From assembly GCA_910579785.1 (NCBI GenBank), contig CAJTVJ010000012.1, forward strand, positions 1 through 42,776: 42,776 bases of DNA. The letters run 5' to 3'. This DNA is from an uncultured Christensenella sp. (GTDB lineage: Bacteria > Bacillota > Clostridia > Christensenellales > UBA3700). The notes beneath the pieces were generated by a model. The model had not been told where the DNA came from. It worked only from the letters and a program-made list of their open reading frames with translations, and made no database searches. Below, piece after piece: positions 1-8,267 of this stretch. Numbering within the stretch: the stretch's first letter is position 1; each line of letters starts with the position of its first letter. Position numbers and translations under genes: made by a program.

Positions 1-183
1 CAAAGGTGGGCGAATATGAAATACAAATACCGCAATCGCGAATTTTGGTGTAGGGGATACTATGTAGATACAGTTGGGAAAAATACAAAGAAAATAGCAG
101 AATACATAGCGAATCAACTGAAAGAAGATAAGATGGTAGAGCAAATGAGTATGAGCGAATTGCTAGATCCGTTCAAACAGTAA
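1..183 (+). pseudogene. tnpA: IS200/IS605-family Y1 transposase (TnpA), C-terminal part cut by the window edge
   Basis: The frame is open from base 1 to a TAA at 181-183. It encodes the last 60 residues of a small HUH/Y1 transposase, including the family block around FWCRGYYVDTVGKN, in which the catalytic tyrosine lies in the helix after the conserved FW..GYY region. TnpA of this family cuts and rejoins single-stranded DNA at subterminal hairpins. It matches the C-terminal end of the second transposase at 9543-10004, with many substitutions, so the two are not recent copies. Whether the gene is intact cannot be judged because its start lies outside the window. Confidence 0.85.
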
Positions 184-257
184 AAATGCACGAGGCGGAC
201 AACGTATGCACGATTTCGTGCAGCTAGTAACAAAGGGCTACGCCCGAAACTGAAAAA

Positions 258-276
258 CCACCAGCTGAGCTGGTGG
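258..276 (+). repeat. Subterminal hairpin of the IS200/IS605 right end
   Basis: A perfect 7-bp stem (CCACCAG/CTGGTGG) with a 5-base loop. It is positioned like the hairpin at 10080-10098 of the second element, but its sequence differs. Such imperfect palindromes are what TnpA recognises. Confidence 0.7.
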
Positions 277-348
277 ATATTTATTATGATATAATGTGAG
301 CTTATACCAAAGACTAAAATATACAAATCTCAAGTGTATGCCTATTGA

Positions 349-377
349 TTGACATTATATTATAGTGTGATTATACT
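349..377 (+). promoter_or_regulatory. Sigma-A promoter for glnN
   Basis: A perfect -35 TTGACA (349-354), a 17-base spacer and a -10 TATACT (372-377), about 40 bases before the glnN start. An AAAGGAG ribosome site precedes the ATG at 418. Confidence 0.75.
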
Positions 378-417
378 TAATACCGTAAAATAAAAACAGT
401 TTGAAAGGAGTAAACAA

Positions 418-2508
418 ATGAAATTACCTGAAAATTTCGGAGAGAATGTTTTTAACGATGCGGTGCAAAAGGATACTTTGCCCAGTGAGACGTACAAAGC
501 ATTACGCGCAACCATAGAGGAAGGTAAACCACTGGATACTGCTATTGCGGGCTCTGTAGCTTCCGCTATGAAAAAGTGGGCGATATCGAAGGGCGCGACA
601 CATTTCACGCATTGGTTTCAGCCGCTTACGGGGCTTACCGCCGAAAAGCACGACAGCTTCATAGAGCCCGAAAGCGATCACGTTATAATGAAATTTTCGG
701 GTAAAAATTTAATAGTGGGCGAACCCGACGCGTCGAGTTTTCCGTCTGGGGGATCACGTGCAACGTATATGGCGCGCGGCTATACGGCGTGGGATCCGAC
801 GTCGCCCGCATTTGTGAAAGACGGAACGCTTTACATACCGTCTATTTTCGTATCGTACACCGGCGAAACGCTTGATAAAAAAGCCCCGCTGTTAAAATCC
901 ATGTCGGCGCTCGACAAACAAGCAAAGAGAATATTGAAGTTATTCGGTATAGAGTGCAAAAAGGTTGCTACTACAGTAGGTCCGGAACAGGAGTATTTCC
1001 TTATTTCGGCAGAGGACTACGAAAGGAGAAAAGATTTGCGCTTATGCGGAAGGACTCTTTTCGGTGCACCGGCTTCGCGTGGGCAAGAGCTTGAAGATCA
1101 CTATTTCGGTGTGCTTAAACCCGCAATTTCGGCATACATGCGCGATTTGGACGCCGAACTGTGGAGTTACGGGATTCTATCCAAAACCAAGCATAACGAG
1201 GTGGCTCCCGCGCAACACGAAATGGCTCCGGTATTCACTACGAGCAATATTTCGGTCGACGCCAATATGCTCACTATGGAAATCATGAAAAAGGTTGCCG
1301 AAAAGCACGGGCTTGTTTGTCTTTTGCACGAAAAGCCTTTTGAGGGGATAAACGGCAGCGGCAAGCATAACAATTGGTCGATGTCTACCGATACGGGCTT
1401 AAATCTCCTTAATCCAGGTAAAGAGCCGGAGAATAATACGCTTTTCAAACTGGTGCTTGCGGCGGTTATTAAGTCTGTGGATGATTATCAGGGAATTTTG
1501 CGTGCGTCGGTTGCTTCTGCCGGCAACGATCACAGATTGGGTGCAAACGAAGCGCCGCCCGCAATTATATCGGTTTATCTCGGCGATCAACTGGGAGCGC
1601 TTGTCGATTGTATTGTAAAAGGGGAAAGCTATGTTCCCGTCAAGGCGGAAAAAGGCAGTATAGGCGTTCCGGAAAGTCCTATATTTCCAAAAGATGCAAC
1701 CGACAGAAACCGTACGTCGCCGTTTGCGTTTACCGGCAATAAATTCGAATTCCGTATGCCCGGCTCACAAGCAAACGTTGCCGATCCTAACATTGTGTTG
1801 AACACAATCGTTGCCGACGCCTTTGCTGCTTTTGCCGACGAGCTCGAGAAAGCGAAAGATATCGAAGCTGCGGCGAATAAAATCATCAAGCGCGAGTTAA
1901 AGGCGCATTATCGTATTATTTTCAACCTTGACGGCTACGGTCCCGATTGGGAACCCGAAGCGGCGAAAAGAGGACTTTTGAACAACAAAAACACAGCCGA
2001 TGCGGTGCCTGTATTCTTTGAAAAGAAAAATATAGACGTATTTGTCCGTAACGGTGTTTATACCGAGCAGGAAGCGGTTGCGCGAGGTGAAGTCGCACTC
2101 GAAAACTACAGTAAGATAATCAATATAGAAGCGCTTACTATGCTCGATATGGCAAAACAAGATATTATACCCGCTCTTTCCGATTACGTTGCGAAGCTCA
2201 GCGCAAATCTCACGACAAAGAAGTCGGCGGTAAGCGGTGCGCCTTCGCTTGCGGAAACCACTCTTATTACCGAGCTTGCGACGCTTAATGACAAATTGTT
2301 TACGGCGGTGCGCAAATTGGAAGGCGATTTGGCGAACATAGATAAAGACGACGTAAGAGCCGCATCCAAAGCGATGGCTCATACGATTATTCCCGATATG
2401 GAAGACGTGCGCACGGTAGCGGACGAAGCCGAAAAACTTGCGGCAAGCAACTATTGGCCGTATCCTTCATACAGTGATATGTTATACAGAGTTAAATATG
2501 CAAAATAA
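418..2508 (+). CDS. glnN: Glutamine synthetase type III
   Basis: Makes glutamine from glutamate, ammonia and ATP in the cytosol. The 696-residue length fits the GSIII family (about 700 residues), not the 450-residue GSI. Visible family features include the N-terminal block around THFTHWFQPLTG, a glycine-rich RATYMARGYTAWDP segment, the catalytic-core stretch EKPFEGINGSGKHNNWS and NDHRLGANEAPPAI. The start is clear: AAAGGAG eight bases before ATG. It is first in a cluster with nadE (11-base overlap) and an Amt-PII transporter, all ammonia users or carriers. Arginine codons are mostly CGN (15 of 24 by hand count), unlike the pyr operon further on. No riboswitch is visible in the leader. Confidence 0.96.
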   Translation: MKLPENFGENVFNDAVQKDTLPSETYKALRATIEEGKPLDTAIAGSVASAMKKWAISKGATHFTHWFQPLTGLTAEKHDSFIEPESDHVIMKFSGKNLIVGEPDASSFPSGGSRATYMARGYTAWDPTSPAFVKDGTLYIPSIFVSYTGETLDKKAPLLKSMSALDKQAKRILKLFGIECKKVATTVGPEQEYFLISAEDYERRKDLRLCGRTLFGAPASRGQELEDHYFGVLKPAISAYMRDLDAELWSYGILSKTKHNEVAPAQHEMAPVFTTSNISVDANMLTMEIMKKVAEKHGLVCLLHEKPFEGINGSGKHNNWSMSTDTGLNLLNPGKEPENNTLFKLVLAAVIKSVDDYQGILRASVASAGNDHRLGANEAPPAIISVYLGDQLGALVDCIVKGESYVPVKAEKGSIGVPESPIFPKDATDRNRTSPFAFTGNKFEFRMPGSQANVADPNIVLNTIVADAFAAFADELEKAKDIEAAANKIIKRELKAHYRIIFNLDGYGPDWEPEAAKRGLLNNKNTADAVPVFFEKKNIDVFVRNGVYTEQEAVARGEVALENYSKIINIEALTMLDMAKQDIIPALSDYVAKLSANLTTKKSAVSGAPSLAETTLITELATLNDKLFTAVRKLEGDLANIDKDDVRAASKAMAHTIIPDMEDVRTVADEAEKLAASNYWPYPSYSDMLYRVKYAK

Positions 2509-3220
2509 GTTATCGGAAATTATGAAATGGTTGTGCCGGTACAAAGATAGTACACAGTGTCGCGGCGTAGTCATTGGAATAAGTGGGGGCAAAGACAGCA
2601 CAACGGTTGCTATGCTTGCAAAGAAAGTTTGGGGTGACAAAGTATTCGGCGTACTCATGCCGAACGGAATTCAAAAAGATATAGACGATGCATTTAATAT
2701 AGTTAAGACTCTTGGCATCGAACATTGTGTCGTCAATATCAATACTACTTACAACTCACTTGTCAACGCGGTCGAGAATTGCCGTTGTATTACCGATAAG
2801 GCAAAGACGAATGTCGCGCCGAGACTTCGAATGACAGTTTTGTATGCGATTGCTCAGTCGCTCGGATATAGGGTTATCGGTACCGGTAACGCAAGTGAAG
2901 CATATGTAGGTTGGACAACCAAATGGGGTGACGGCGCATACGACTTCAATCCCATCGCACATTTAACCTGTACGGAAGTTATGGCTCTCGGTGAACTGCT
3001 TGCCGATCAATTTGGATTGGATAAAAAGTATGTTGTAAAGACGCCGTCGGACGGCTTGTGCGGTAAGACCGATGAAGATAGCTTTGGGTTTACCTATGTC
3101 GCTCTCGATGACTATATAAGCGGCGATATGACAAACATCGATTATGAAACCGTTCGCAAGATTGAGCAAATGCATCAAGCGTCGGAGCATAAAAGAAATA
3201 TGCCTGCCACATTAAAATAG
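2498..3220 (+). CDS. nadE: NAD(+) synthase, ammonia-dependent
   Basis: Converts deamido-NAD to NAD using ATP and free ammonia. The PP-loop ATP pyrophosphatase motif SGGKDST is near residue 30, and there is no glutaminase domain, so it depends on ammonia. The 240-residue length is normal for the short form. ATG 2498 was chosen because a longer reading would need a TTG at 2438 deep inside glnN, and the protein aligned from ATG 2498 begins as family members do. It overlaps the last 11 bases of glnN in another frame and lacks a clear ribosome site, which suggests translational coupling. Its place between an ammonia assimilator and an ammonia transporter fits its substrate. Confidence 0.93.
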   Translation: MQNKLSEIMKWLCRYKDSTQCRGVVIGISGGKDSTTVAMLAKKVWGDKVFGVLMPNGIQKDIDDAFNIVKTLGIEHCVVNINTTYNSLVNAVENCRCITDKAKTNVAPRLRMTVLYAIAQSLGYRVIGTGNASEAYVGWTTKWGDGAYDFNPIAHLTCTEVMALGELLADQFGLDKKYVVKTPSDGLCGKTDEDSFGFTYVALDDYISGDMTNIDYETVRKIEQMHQASEHKRNMPATLK

Positions 3221-3244
3221 TATTACATTTTTAGGAGAAAATAT

Positions 3245-5065
3245 ATGTTAGACGAACAAATTTATGCACTTGTCGGTGACTATGCTTTCGGCATTTGGTT
3301 TCTGATAGGTGCCGCACTCGTGTTCTTTATGCAATGCGGCTTTGCAATGGTGGAGACGGGCTTTACCCGTGCCAAGAATGCAGGCAACATTATAATGAAG
3401 AACTTGATGGACTTCTCTATCGGTACGGTTGTGTTTATGCTTCTCGGCTTTTCTCTGCTCATAGGGCAGGAGGCGGTCGGAGGCTTTATAGGCGTGCCCA
3501 CGATGAGACTGTTCAGCGACTTTTCAACTTTCGTTGCCGAAAATGCTTCGAACTTTGTTTTTAACCTTGTATTCTGTGCAACTGCGGCGACTATTGTTTC
3601 GGGCGCAATGGCAGAGCGTACGCGTTTTATTTCTTACTGCATCTATTCGGCGCTCATTTCTCTCGTAGTTTATCCCGTGGAAGCGGGTTGGGTTTGGGGC
3701 AACGGCTGGCTTGTAAATTTGGGATTTGTCGATTTCGCCGGCTCGGCTTGTATCCACACCGTAGGCGGTATCGCTGCACTTATCGGTGCGATTATGCTCA
3801 AACCCCGTATCGGTAAGTACGAACGCAATGCGGAAGGAAAAGTTATAAAGGTTAACGCGATTCAAGGTCACAGCCTGACGCTCGGCGCACTCGGCTGTTT
3901 CATCCTTTGGTTCGGTTGGTACGGCTTCAACGGCGCGGCGGCGACGTCGTTAAGCTCACTTGCTAACATCTTTCTGACAACAACCATAGCGCCGGCTATT
4001 GCAACAGTCGTGTGTATGATATTCACTTGGATCAAGAACAAAAAGCCAGATGTGTCTATGTGCCTTAACGCATCGCTTGCCGGACTTGTGGCGATTACCG
4101 CAGGCTGCTATACCGTTGACGCTCTTGGCGCAACGGTAATCGGCGCGGTTTCGGGAATTCTTGTTGTTGTCGTGGCGGAACTGTTGGATAAAAAATTGCA
4201 TATAGACGACCCCGTGGGGGCTGTTGCGGTACACTGTGCAAACGGCATATGGGGAACAATCGCGGTCGGTTTCTTTGCTTGCGTAGATTTCCAAAGCGGT
4301 GCGGCGGGTATTGATGCTGCGGGGAATCTTATCGACAAGTCAATGCTTGGTGTGTTCTACGGCGGAAACGGATATTTGCTCGGCATACAGCTTGCGGGTG
4401 TTCTTGCAATTATAGCGTGGACCGTTGTGTGGATGATTCTCATCTTTGGTGGTATCAAGTATATTCCTGTAATGATCAAAGAAAAATGCGGGCTTATTAA
4501 GGCAATCAAGATCGGCAAGACATGGAATGGGCTTCGTGCTTCGGCAGACGACGAAGTGGCGGGACTGGATATTTCCGAACACGGGCTTGACAGTGCGTAC
4601 GCAGACTTTTTACCCACTGCGCCTTCCTATGACGGCGAGGGCGCAACTGTGGATGTAAGCGGAGTTCAGCCCGCAAATATAGAGCTTGTTCCTAACACAG
4701 CCGAAAGCTACACTAAAGTAACGATTATTACCGGCCAAGACAAGTTCCTAACGCTCAAAGACGCTATGGCACAGATAGGCGTTACAGGCATGACGGTTTC
4801 TACCGTAATGGGTTGCGGAGCGCAAAGCGGTAAGACGGGGCAATACAGAGGCGTTAAAACTTCTATGCACCTTCTTCCCAAAATTCAAGTGGAGGTTGTT
4901 GTTTCCGAAGTCGATCCCAAGCTTGTGGTTGCCGTAGCGCAAAAGGTTCTTGCCGACGGAAATTATGGCGCGGGTAAGATTTTTGTAAGCAATGTAGAAA
5001 ATGTGATGCGCGTTCGCACTGGCGAGACGGGCAAAGCGGCACTCTCCAACGAGGTTACAGACTAA
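3245..5065 (+). CDS. amt: Ammonium transporter with a C-terminal PII signalling domain (Amt-PII fusion)
   Basis: Residues 1 to about 425 form an 11-helix Amt channel, including the twin pore histidines His171 (CIHTVGG) and His330 (AVHCANG) and the N-terminal block with MVETGFTRAKN. After a linker, residues about 490-606 are a complete PII (GlnB/GlnK) domain: a T-loop with Gln527 and Tyr534 in GQYRG, then LPKIQVEVVV, GAGKIFV and RVRTGE. PII normally blocks Amt by inserting its T-loop into the cytoplasmic mouth under nitrogen excess. Here the regulator is tethered to the channel. The ribosome site TAGGAGAAAATAT precedes ATG 3245. The gene lies 24 bases after nadE, so the two are probably co-transcribed. 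Amt-PII fusions are known in some bacteria, so the architecture is uncommon rather than new. Confidence 0.95.
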   Translation: MLDEQIYALVGDYAFGIWFLIGAALVFFMQCGFAMVETGFTRAKNAGNIIMKNLMDFSIGTVVFMLLGFSLLIGQEAVGGFIGVPTMRLFSDFSTFVAENASNFVFNLVFCATAATIVSGAMAERTRFISYCIYSALISLVVYPVEAGWVWGNGWLVNLGFVDFAGSACIHTVGGIAALIGAIMLKPRIGKYERNAEGKVIKVNAIQGHSLTLGALGCFILWFGWYGFNGAAATSLSSLANIFLTTTIAPAIATVVCMIFTWIKNKKPDVSMCLNASLAGLVAITAGCYTVDALGATVIGAVSGILVVVVAELLDKKLHIDDPVGAVAVHCANGIWGTIAVGFFACVDFQSGAAGIDAAGNLIDKSMLGVFYGGNGYLLGIQLAGVLAIIAWTVVWMILIFGGIKYIPVMIKEKCGLIKAIKIGKTWNGLRASADDEVAGLDISEHGLDSAYADFLPTAPSYDGEGATVDVSGVQPANIELVPNTAESYTKVTIITGQDKFLTLKDAMAQIGVTGMTVSTVMGCGAQSGKTGQYRGVKTSMHLLPKIQVEVVVSEVDPKLVVAVAQKVLADGNYGAGKIFVSNVENVMRVRTGETGKAALSNEVTD

Positions 5066-5094
5066 CAATTTTGCTCACAATCAAATTATTCGGG

Positions 5095-5124
5095 AGCCGT
5101 GCAGTATTATTTGGCTGTGCGGCT
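5095..5124 (+). terminator. Hairpin after amt, possible terminator
   Basis: AGCCGTGCAG (5095-5104) pairs with CTGTGCGGCT (5115-5124) as ten base pairs with two G-U wobbles and a 10-base loop. No T run follows, so it is a weak terminator at best. It sits just before the deletion-damaged oxidoreductase remnant. Confidence 0.35.
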
Positions 5125-5137
5125 TTCGGGTACTTAG

Positions 5138-5752
5138 AAATCGAGCGAAAAAAAGGATAAATATAATGTTAAGAGTAATTTGAACAATGCACCGCTTGAT
5201 ATTCTGGTTATAGCCGTTGGCGTTGTTCCGAACGCGGAGCTTGTAAAGGATGCCGGCGGCGATTGCAATAGGGGAATAGTCATAGATGCGCAATGTAAGA
5301 CTTCGCTTACCGACGTCTATGCGGCAGGCGATTGTGCGGAGGGTTACGACAGTTCGATTGACAAGAATCGCGTGCTCGATATTCTTCCCAATGCGTATTT
5401 TCAAGGCAGGTGCGCAGGAATAAATTTGGCGGGCGAAGAAAACTCTTTCGAAATAGGTATTCCGATGAACGCCGTAGGCTTTTTCGGGTTGCACGTTTTA
5501 AGTGCGGGAGTATATGAGGGCGAGTGTTTGCAAGAAAAGTATAAAGACGGTTATAAAAAATTGTTTGTTAAGAATAACCGGCTTGTCGGTTTTATTTTAA
5601 TCGGAAATATAGCACGAGCGGGAATATACACTTCGCTTATCCGTAATAAAACCGATTTGAACACGTTGGACAAAGCTTTGCTATTTGATGAGCCACAGCT
5701 TATGGCGTTTTCCGAGGAAACGAGAAAATGCAAACTTGCAAGGATGGTGTAA
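5138..5752 (+). pseudogene. FAD/NAD-dependent oxidoreductase, C-terminal half only
   Basis: The frame is open from 5138 to a TAA at 5750-5752 but has no ATG or ribosome site; the first possible start is TTG 5180. The product begins at the NAD-domain strand ILVIAVGVVPN, continues through the FAD motif DVYAAGDCAE and ends with the C-terminal alpha/beta domain. It therefore lacks the roughly 200 residues that carry the first FAD Rossmann motif and most of the NAD site. Relatives of about 400 residues serve as the reductase of split glutamate synthases or as NorW-like reductases. It lies one base before an orphan glutamate synthase subunit, so it is probably the remains of that complex's reductase. 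It is unlikely to work alone. An ATG at 5166 with AAAGGAT before it gives only five codons. Confidence 0.8.
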
Positions 5753-5753
5753 T

Positions 5754-6482
5754 ATGGTAATCAATATTGACGAGAATATGAATTTTCAAATGCTCAATAA
5801 AAGAATACGAGATGCGGTAGATAAAGAAACTGTTTTGAACGGTTGTATCGGTCAACGCTATATAGGCACGGGGGTATCGGATAAAAAGATAGTCATAAAC
5901 GGTACTCTCGGCAACGCATTGGGCGCGTATCTTAACGGTGGCGAGATCTATGTCTATGCTAACGCGCAGGACGCTACGGGCGACACTATGAACAGCGGTA
6001 CGATAGTTATACACGGTAATGCCGGCGACGCTACCGGTTACGCTATGCGCGGCGGTAAAATTTATGTTCACGGCAATACAGGCTACCGTGCAGGTATTCA
6101 TATGAAAGCGTATATGGAATACAAGCCGGTCATCGTAATAGGCGGTCGAGCGGGATCGTTTCTTGGGGAATATCAGGCGGGGGGAATTATCGTCGTACTC
6201 GGTCAAAATGACGACGGTTTGCCTATAATAAACAATTTTTGCGGTACGGGTATGCACGGCGGTAAAATATATTTACGCTGTAAAAGTTTGCCACATAGAA
6301 TTCCGTCGCAAGTGCGCGCCGAAAAGTTATGCGGCAACAAAGATACTGAGCTGATAGGAATAATAGATGACTATTGCAAATATTTTGATGATATGAACGC
6401 CGACCATTTGCTCGACGCCGACTATTTTGTGCTGACGCCGAACAGCGAAAATCCGTATAAACGTATGTACACCGATAATTGA
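5754..6482 (+). CDS. Glutamate synthase GXGXG-domain subunit (stand-alone GltB C-terminal domain)
   Basis: The 242 residues form a right-handed beta-helix with repeated G-x-G-x-x-x-G turns (GTLGNALGAYLNGGEIYVY, NSGTIVIHGNAGDATG, RGGKIYVHGNTGYRAG). This is the structural third domain of glutamate synthase large subunits. In archaea and many Clostridia it is a separate gene next to a class II glutaminase, an FMN/4Fe-4S synthase domain and an FAD oxidoreductase. Here the glutaminase and FMN subunits are missing and the reductase is truncated, so no working glutamate synthase is encoded locally. Similar domains occur in formylmethanofuran dehydrogenase subunit C, a less likely alternative. ATG 5754 follows the previous stop by one base. 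Confidence 0.85.
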   Translation: MVINIDENMNFQMLNKRIRDAVDKETVLNGCIGQRYIGTGVSDKKIVINGTLGNALGAYLNGGEIYVYANAQDATGDTMNSGTIVIHGNAGDATGYAMRGGKIYVHGNTGYRAGIHMKAYMEYKPVIVIGGRAGSFLGEYQAGGIIVVLGQNDDGLPIINNFCGTGMHGGKIYLRCKSLPHRIPSQVRAEKLCGNKDTELIGIIDDYCKYFDDMNADHLLDADYFVLTPNSENPYKRMYTDN

Positions 6483-6515
6483 AAAGTTTACAAAATTTAT
6501 TTTATGTGATATGAT

Positions 6516-7406
6516 ATGAGCATGATTGATTTCGAATTATATAAGTTATTTTATACTGTGGCAAAATACGGCAGTCTGAGCAAGGCGGCGGAAGAACTGT
6601 TTATCTCACAGCCTGCGGCATCTCAGTCTATTAAACGATTGGAAGAATTGCTTGATACTCCGTTATTCAATCGTATGCATCACGGAATGGAGCTTTCCGC
6701 TCAGGGCGGAAAAATCATATTCGATGATGTAGAGCAAGCTATTAAGTTGCTTTATGGAGTGGAACAAAAGCTTGCCGCACTCAAACAGAATGCGACAGGC
6801 ACGATACGCATAGGTGCTTCGGAAACAATTTTTCAATACATTCTGTCAGAGAAAATCGTTAGATATAACAAGCTTTTTTCGCAAGTGAAAATCGAGCTTA
6901 TATCCGATGTTTCACCTAAAATCTTTGCGCTTATGAAGAAGAATGAATGTGATATCGGTTTTGTTAACTTGCCGATTGCAGACGACGAAGATATTGTTAT
7001 AGACAAGTCGATAGTGTTTCTGAACGACATATTTATCGGCGGTGAACGGTTTTCCGAACTTAAAGGAAAAGAGTTGAGTGTGAGAGATTTGCAAAAATAT
7101 CCGTTGTTGCTTATGGAAGAACATACGGTATCGCGTGAATCAGTAAACAACTACGGAGTGAGTCACGGCGTTAATTTTAAGCCTGCGGTTGAAGTAAACA
7201 GCTGGGGATTTATGAAAAAGCTCGTTATCGACGGTATGGGCATAGGCTGTATCCCACGCGAGTATGCATTGAATAGGCTAAAAGAAGGCTCGCTGTTCGA
7301 GCTAAATGTATTTCCTTCCTTGCCGGTCCGTTCGGTAGGAATGGCACTCCCGAAAAACGTAAATATGACGTTTGCGTTGCAGTCGTTTATCAATCTTTTT
7401 TTATGA
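6516..7406 (+). CDS. LysR-family transcriptional regulator
   Basis: 296 residues, normal for the family. The N-terminal winged helix-turn-helix (residues about 4-62) has the typical SLSKAAEELFISQPAASQSIKRLEELLDTPLFNR; residues about 90-296 form the effector-binding domain. It lies 33 bases after the glutamate synthase remnant on the same strand. By analogy with GltC it could regulate nitrogen genes, but this is inference from position only. ATG 6516 and ATG 6522 are both possible, and neither has a strong ribosome site. A terminator follows at 7497. Confidence 0.9.
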   Translation: MSMIDFELYKLFYTVAKYGSLSKAAEELFISQPAASQSIKRLEELLDTPLFNRMHHGMELSAQGGKIIFDDVEQAIKLLYGVEQKLAALKQNATGTIRIGASETIFQYILSEKIVRYNKLFSQVKIELISDVSPKIFALMKKNECDIGFVNLPIADDEDIVIDKSIVFLNDIFIGGERFSELKGKELSVRDLQKYPLLLMEEHTVSRESVNNYGVSHGVNFKPAVEVNSWGFMKKLVIDGMGIGCIPREYALNRLKEGSLFELNVFPSLPVRSVGMALPKNVNMTFALQSFINLFL

Positions 7407-7496
7407 GAATGAAATAAGATTGTACTTTGATTGAAATTATTCAAGCGTTTAATCTGTCTGATAAATAGGCAGAAAACAACTTAATAAACGGTTAAA

Positions 7497-7525
7497 GGGA
7501 GTCGGAACTTACTGACTTCCTTTTT
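7497..7525 (+). terminator. Rho-independent terminator after the LysR gene
   Basis: GGGAGTCGG (7497-7505) pairs with CTGACTTCC (7512-7520), with two G-U wobbles and a 6-base loop, followed by five T. It ends right where the next frame begins, so it also marks the left edge of the island remnant. Confidence 0.65.
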
Positions 7526-7526
7526 C

Positions 7527-8267
7527 GTGCGCTTGTATTGGGATTTAATTAAGCAATCGGACGACTCTTCGGCAGGGCGTATGGTGCGGAATATTTGTCA
7601 GTATATGTTTACCGATGACGAAGTAACCGAGCCGCAAGACGACAAAGAAAACTTCTTTTGGAGTAACATAGTGGACTTGTTGGAAGAAGATAAACAAATC
7701 GAATTGAGCGGCAAACAACCGAAAAATCTCAATGCTAAAATGCGGCACTTTACGTTCGTGGATACATACTACAAAGCAATCAAGCTGATGAGCGAAGCGG
7801 AGAGCGGACAGTATGTAAAGGCAATCTGCGAGTATATGTTCAACGGCACGGAACAGAAATTAAAATCGCCTGTGGACGCATATTTCGCACTTGCTAAACG
7901 GAAGTTGGAACTGTCAAGAACGCGCAAGAAAATCGGCGCGGTAGGCGGTAAGCAAGAGCGCGTAAAGGTAACGGACGATCAAGTGGAAGTTATAACGAAT
8001 ACGGATTGCGGCGTATCGTTCGACGAGTTTATGCGAATGCACCCGAACGTAGAAAACGACTTGTATGCTTCGCGGCAGCACCTACTTAACGGAATAGATT
8101 GGGCGTGGTTGGACGTCGGTTGGATAATCACCTCGAATGGAACAAGTAAAAGAAATGAAGCGGCGAGCGCAGACGGGCGAGAAAAATATTTGGCACGGAT
8201 TTATCTCGTTCAACAAAGAGAACTCGGAAAAGATAGACGATCCCGAAAAATGTATCGCGCTCATTAA
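7527..8267 (+). pseudogene. DUF6291-like protein with a tandem internal duplication, both ends damaged
   Basis: Two tandem copies of a DUF6291-like unit are visible. YWDLIKQSDDSSAGRMVRNI (about residues 4-23) and YYKAIKLMSEAESGQYVKAI (about 81-100) align, each followed by C-x-YMF. A Lys/Arg-rich segment and a C-terminal piece ending near WLDVGW follow. Such proteins are common in phages, plasmids and conjugative elements; their role is unknown. The frame opens inside the terminator hairpin with no ATG (GTG 7527 is the first possible start). After about residue 200 it runs out of frame through relaxase DNA, so the last 45 or so residues are probably spurious. I read it as a gene trimmed at both ends. 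Confidence 0.65.

Larger units (their letters stand above)
1..280 (+). mobile_element. Right end of an IS200/IS605 element
   Basis: After the transposase stop come a hairpin at 208-221 (GCACG/CGTGC) and a stronger palindromic hairpin at 258-276 (CCACCAG, loop CTGAG, CTGGTGG). The same order (hairpin, AAAGGG stretch, GGTGG-ending hairpin) follows the second transposase near 10020-10098, which supports reading this as the element's right end. The exact cleavage site cannot be fixed from one end. Confidence 0.7.

Noticed and set aside
2438..2497. Longer N-terminus for nadE
   Set aside because: Requires TTG deep inside glnN, and the extra residues do not match the family.
5166..5183. ATG with a good ribosome site as the start of the reductase remnant
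   Set aside because: It opens only five codons before TGA and is in another frame; the homologous frame is already open upstream of it.
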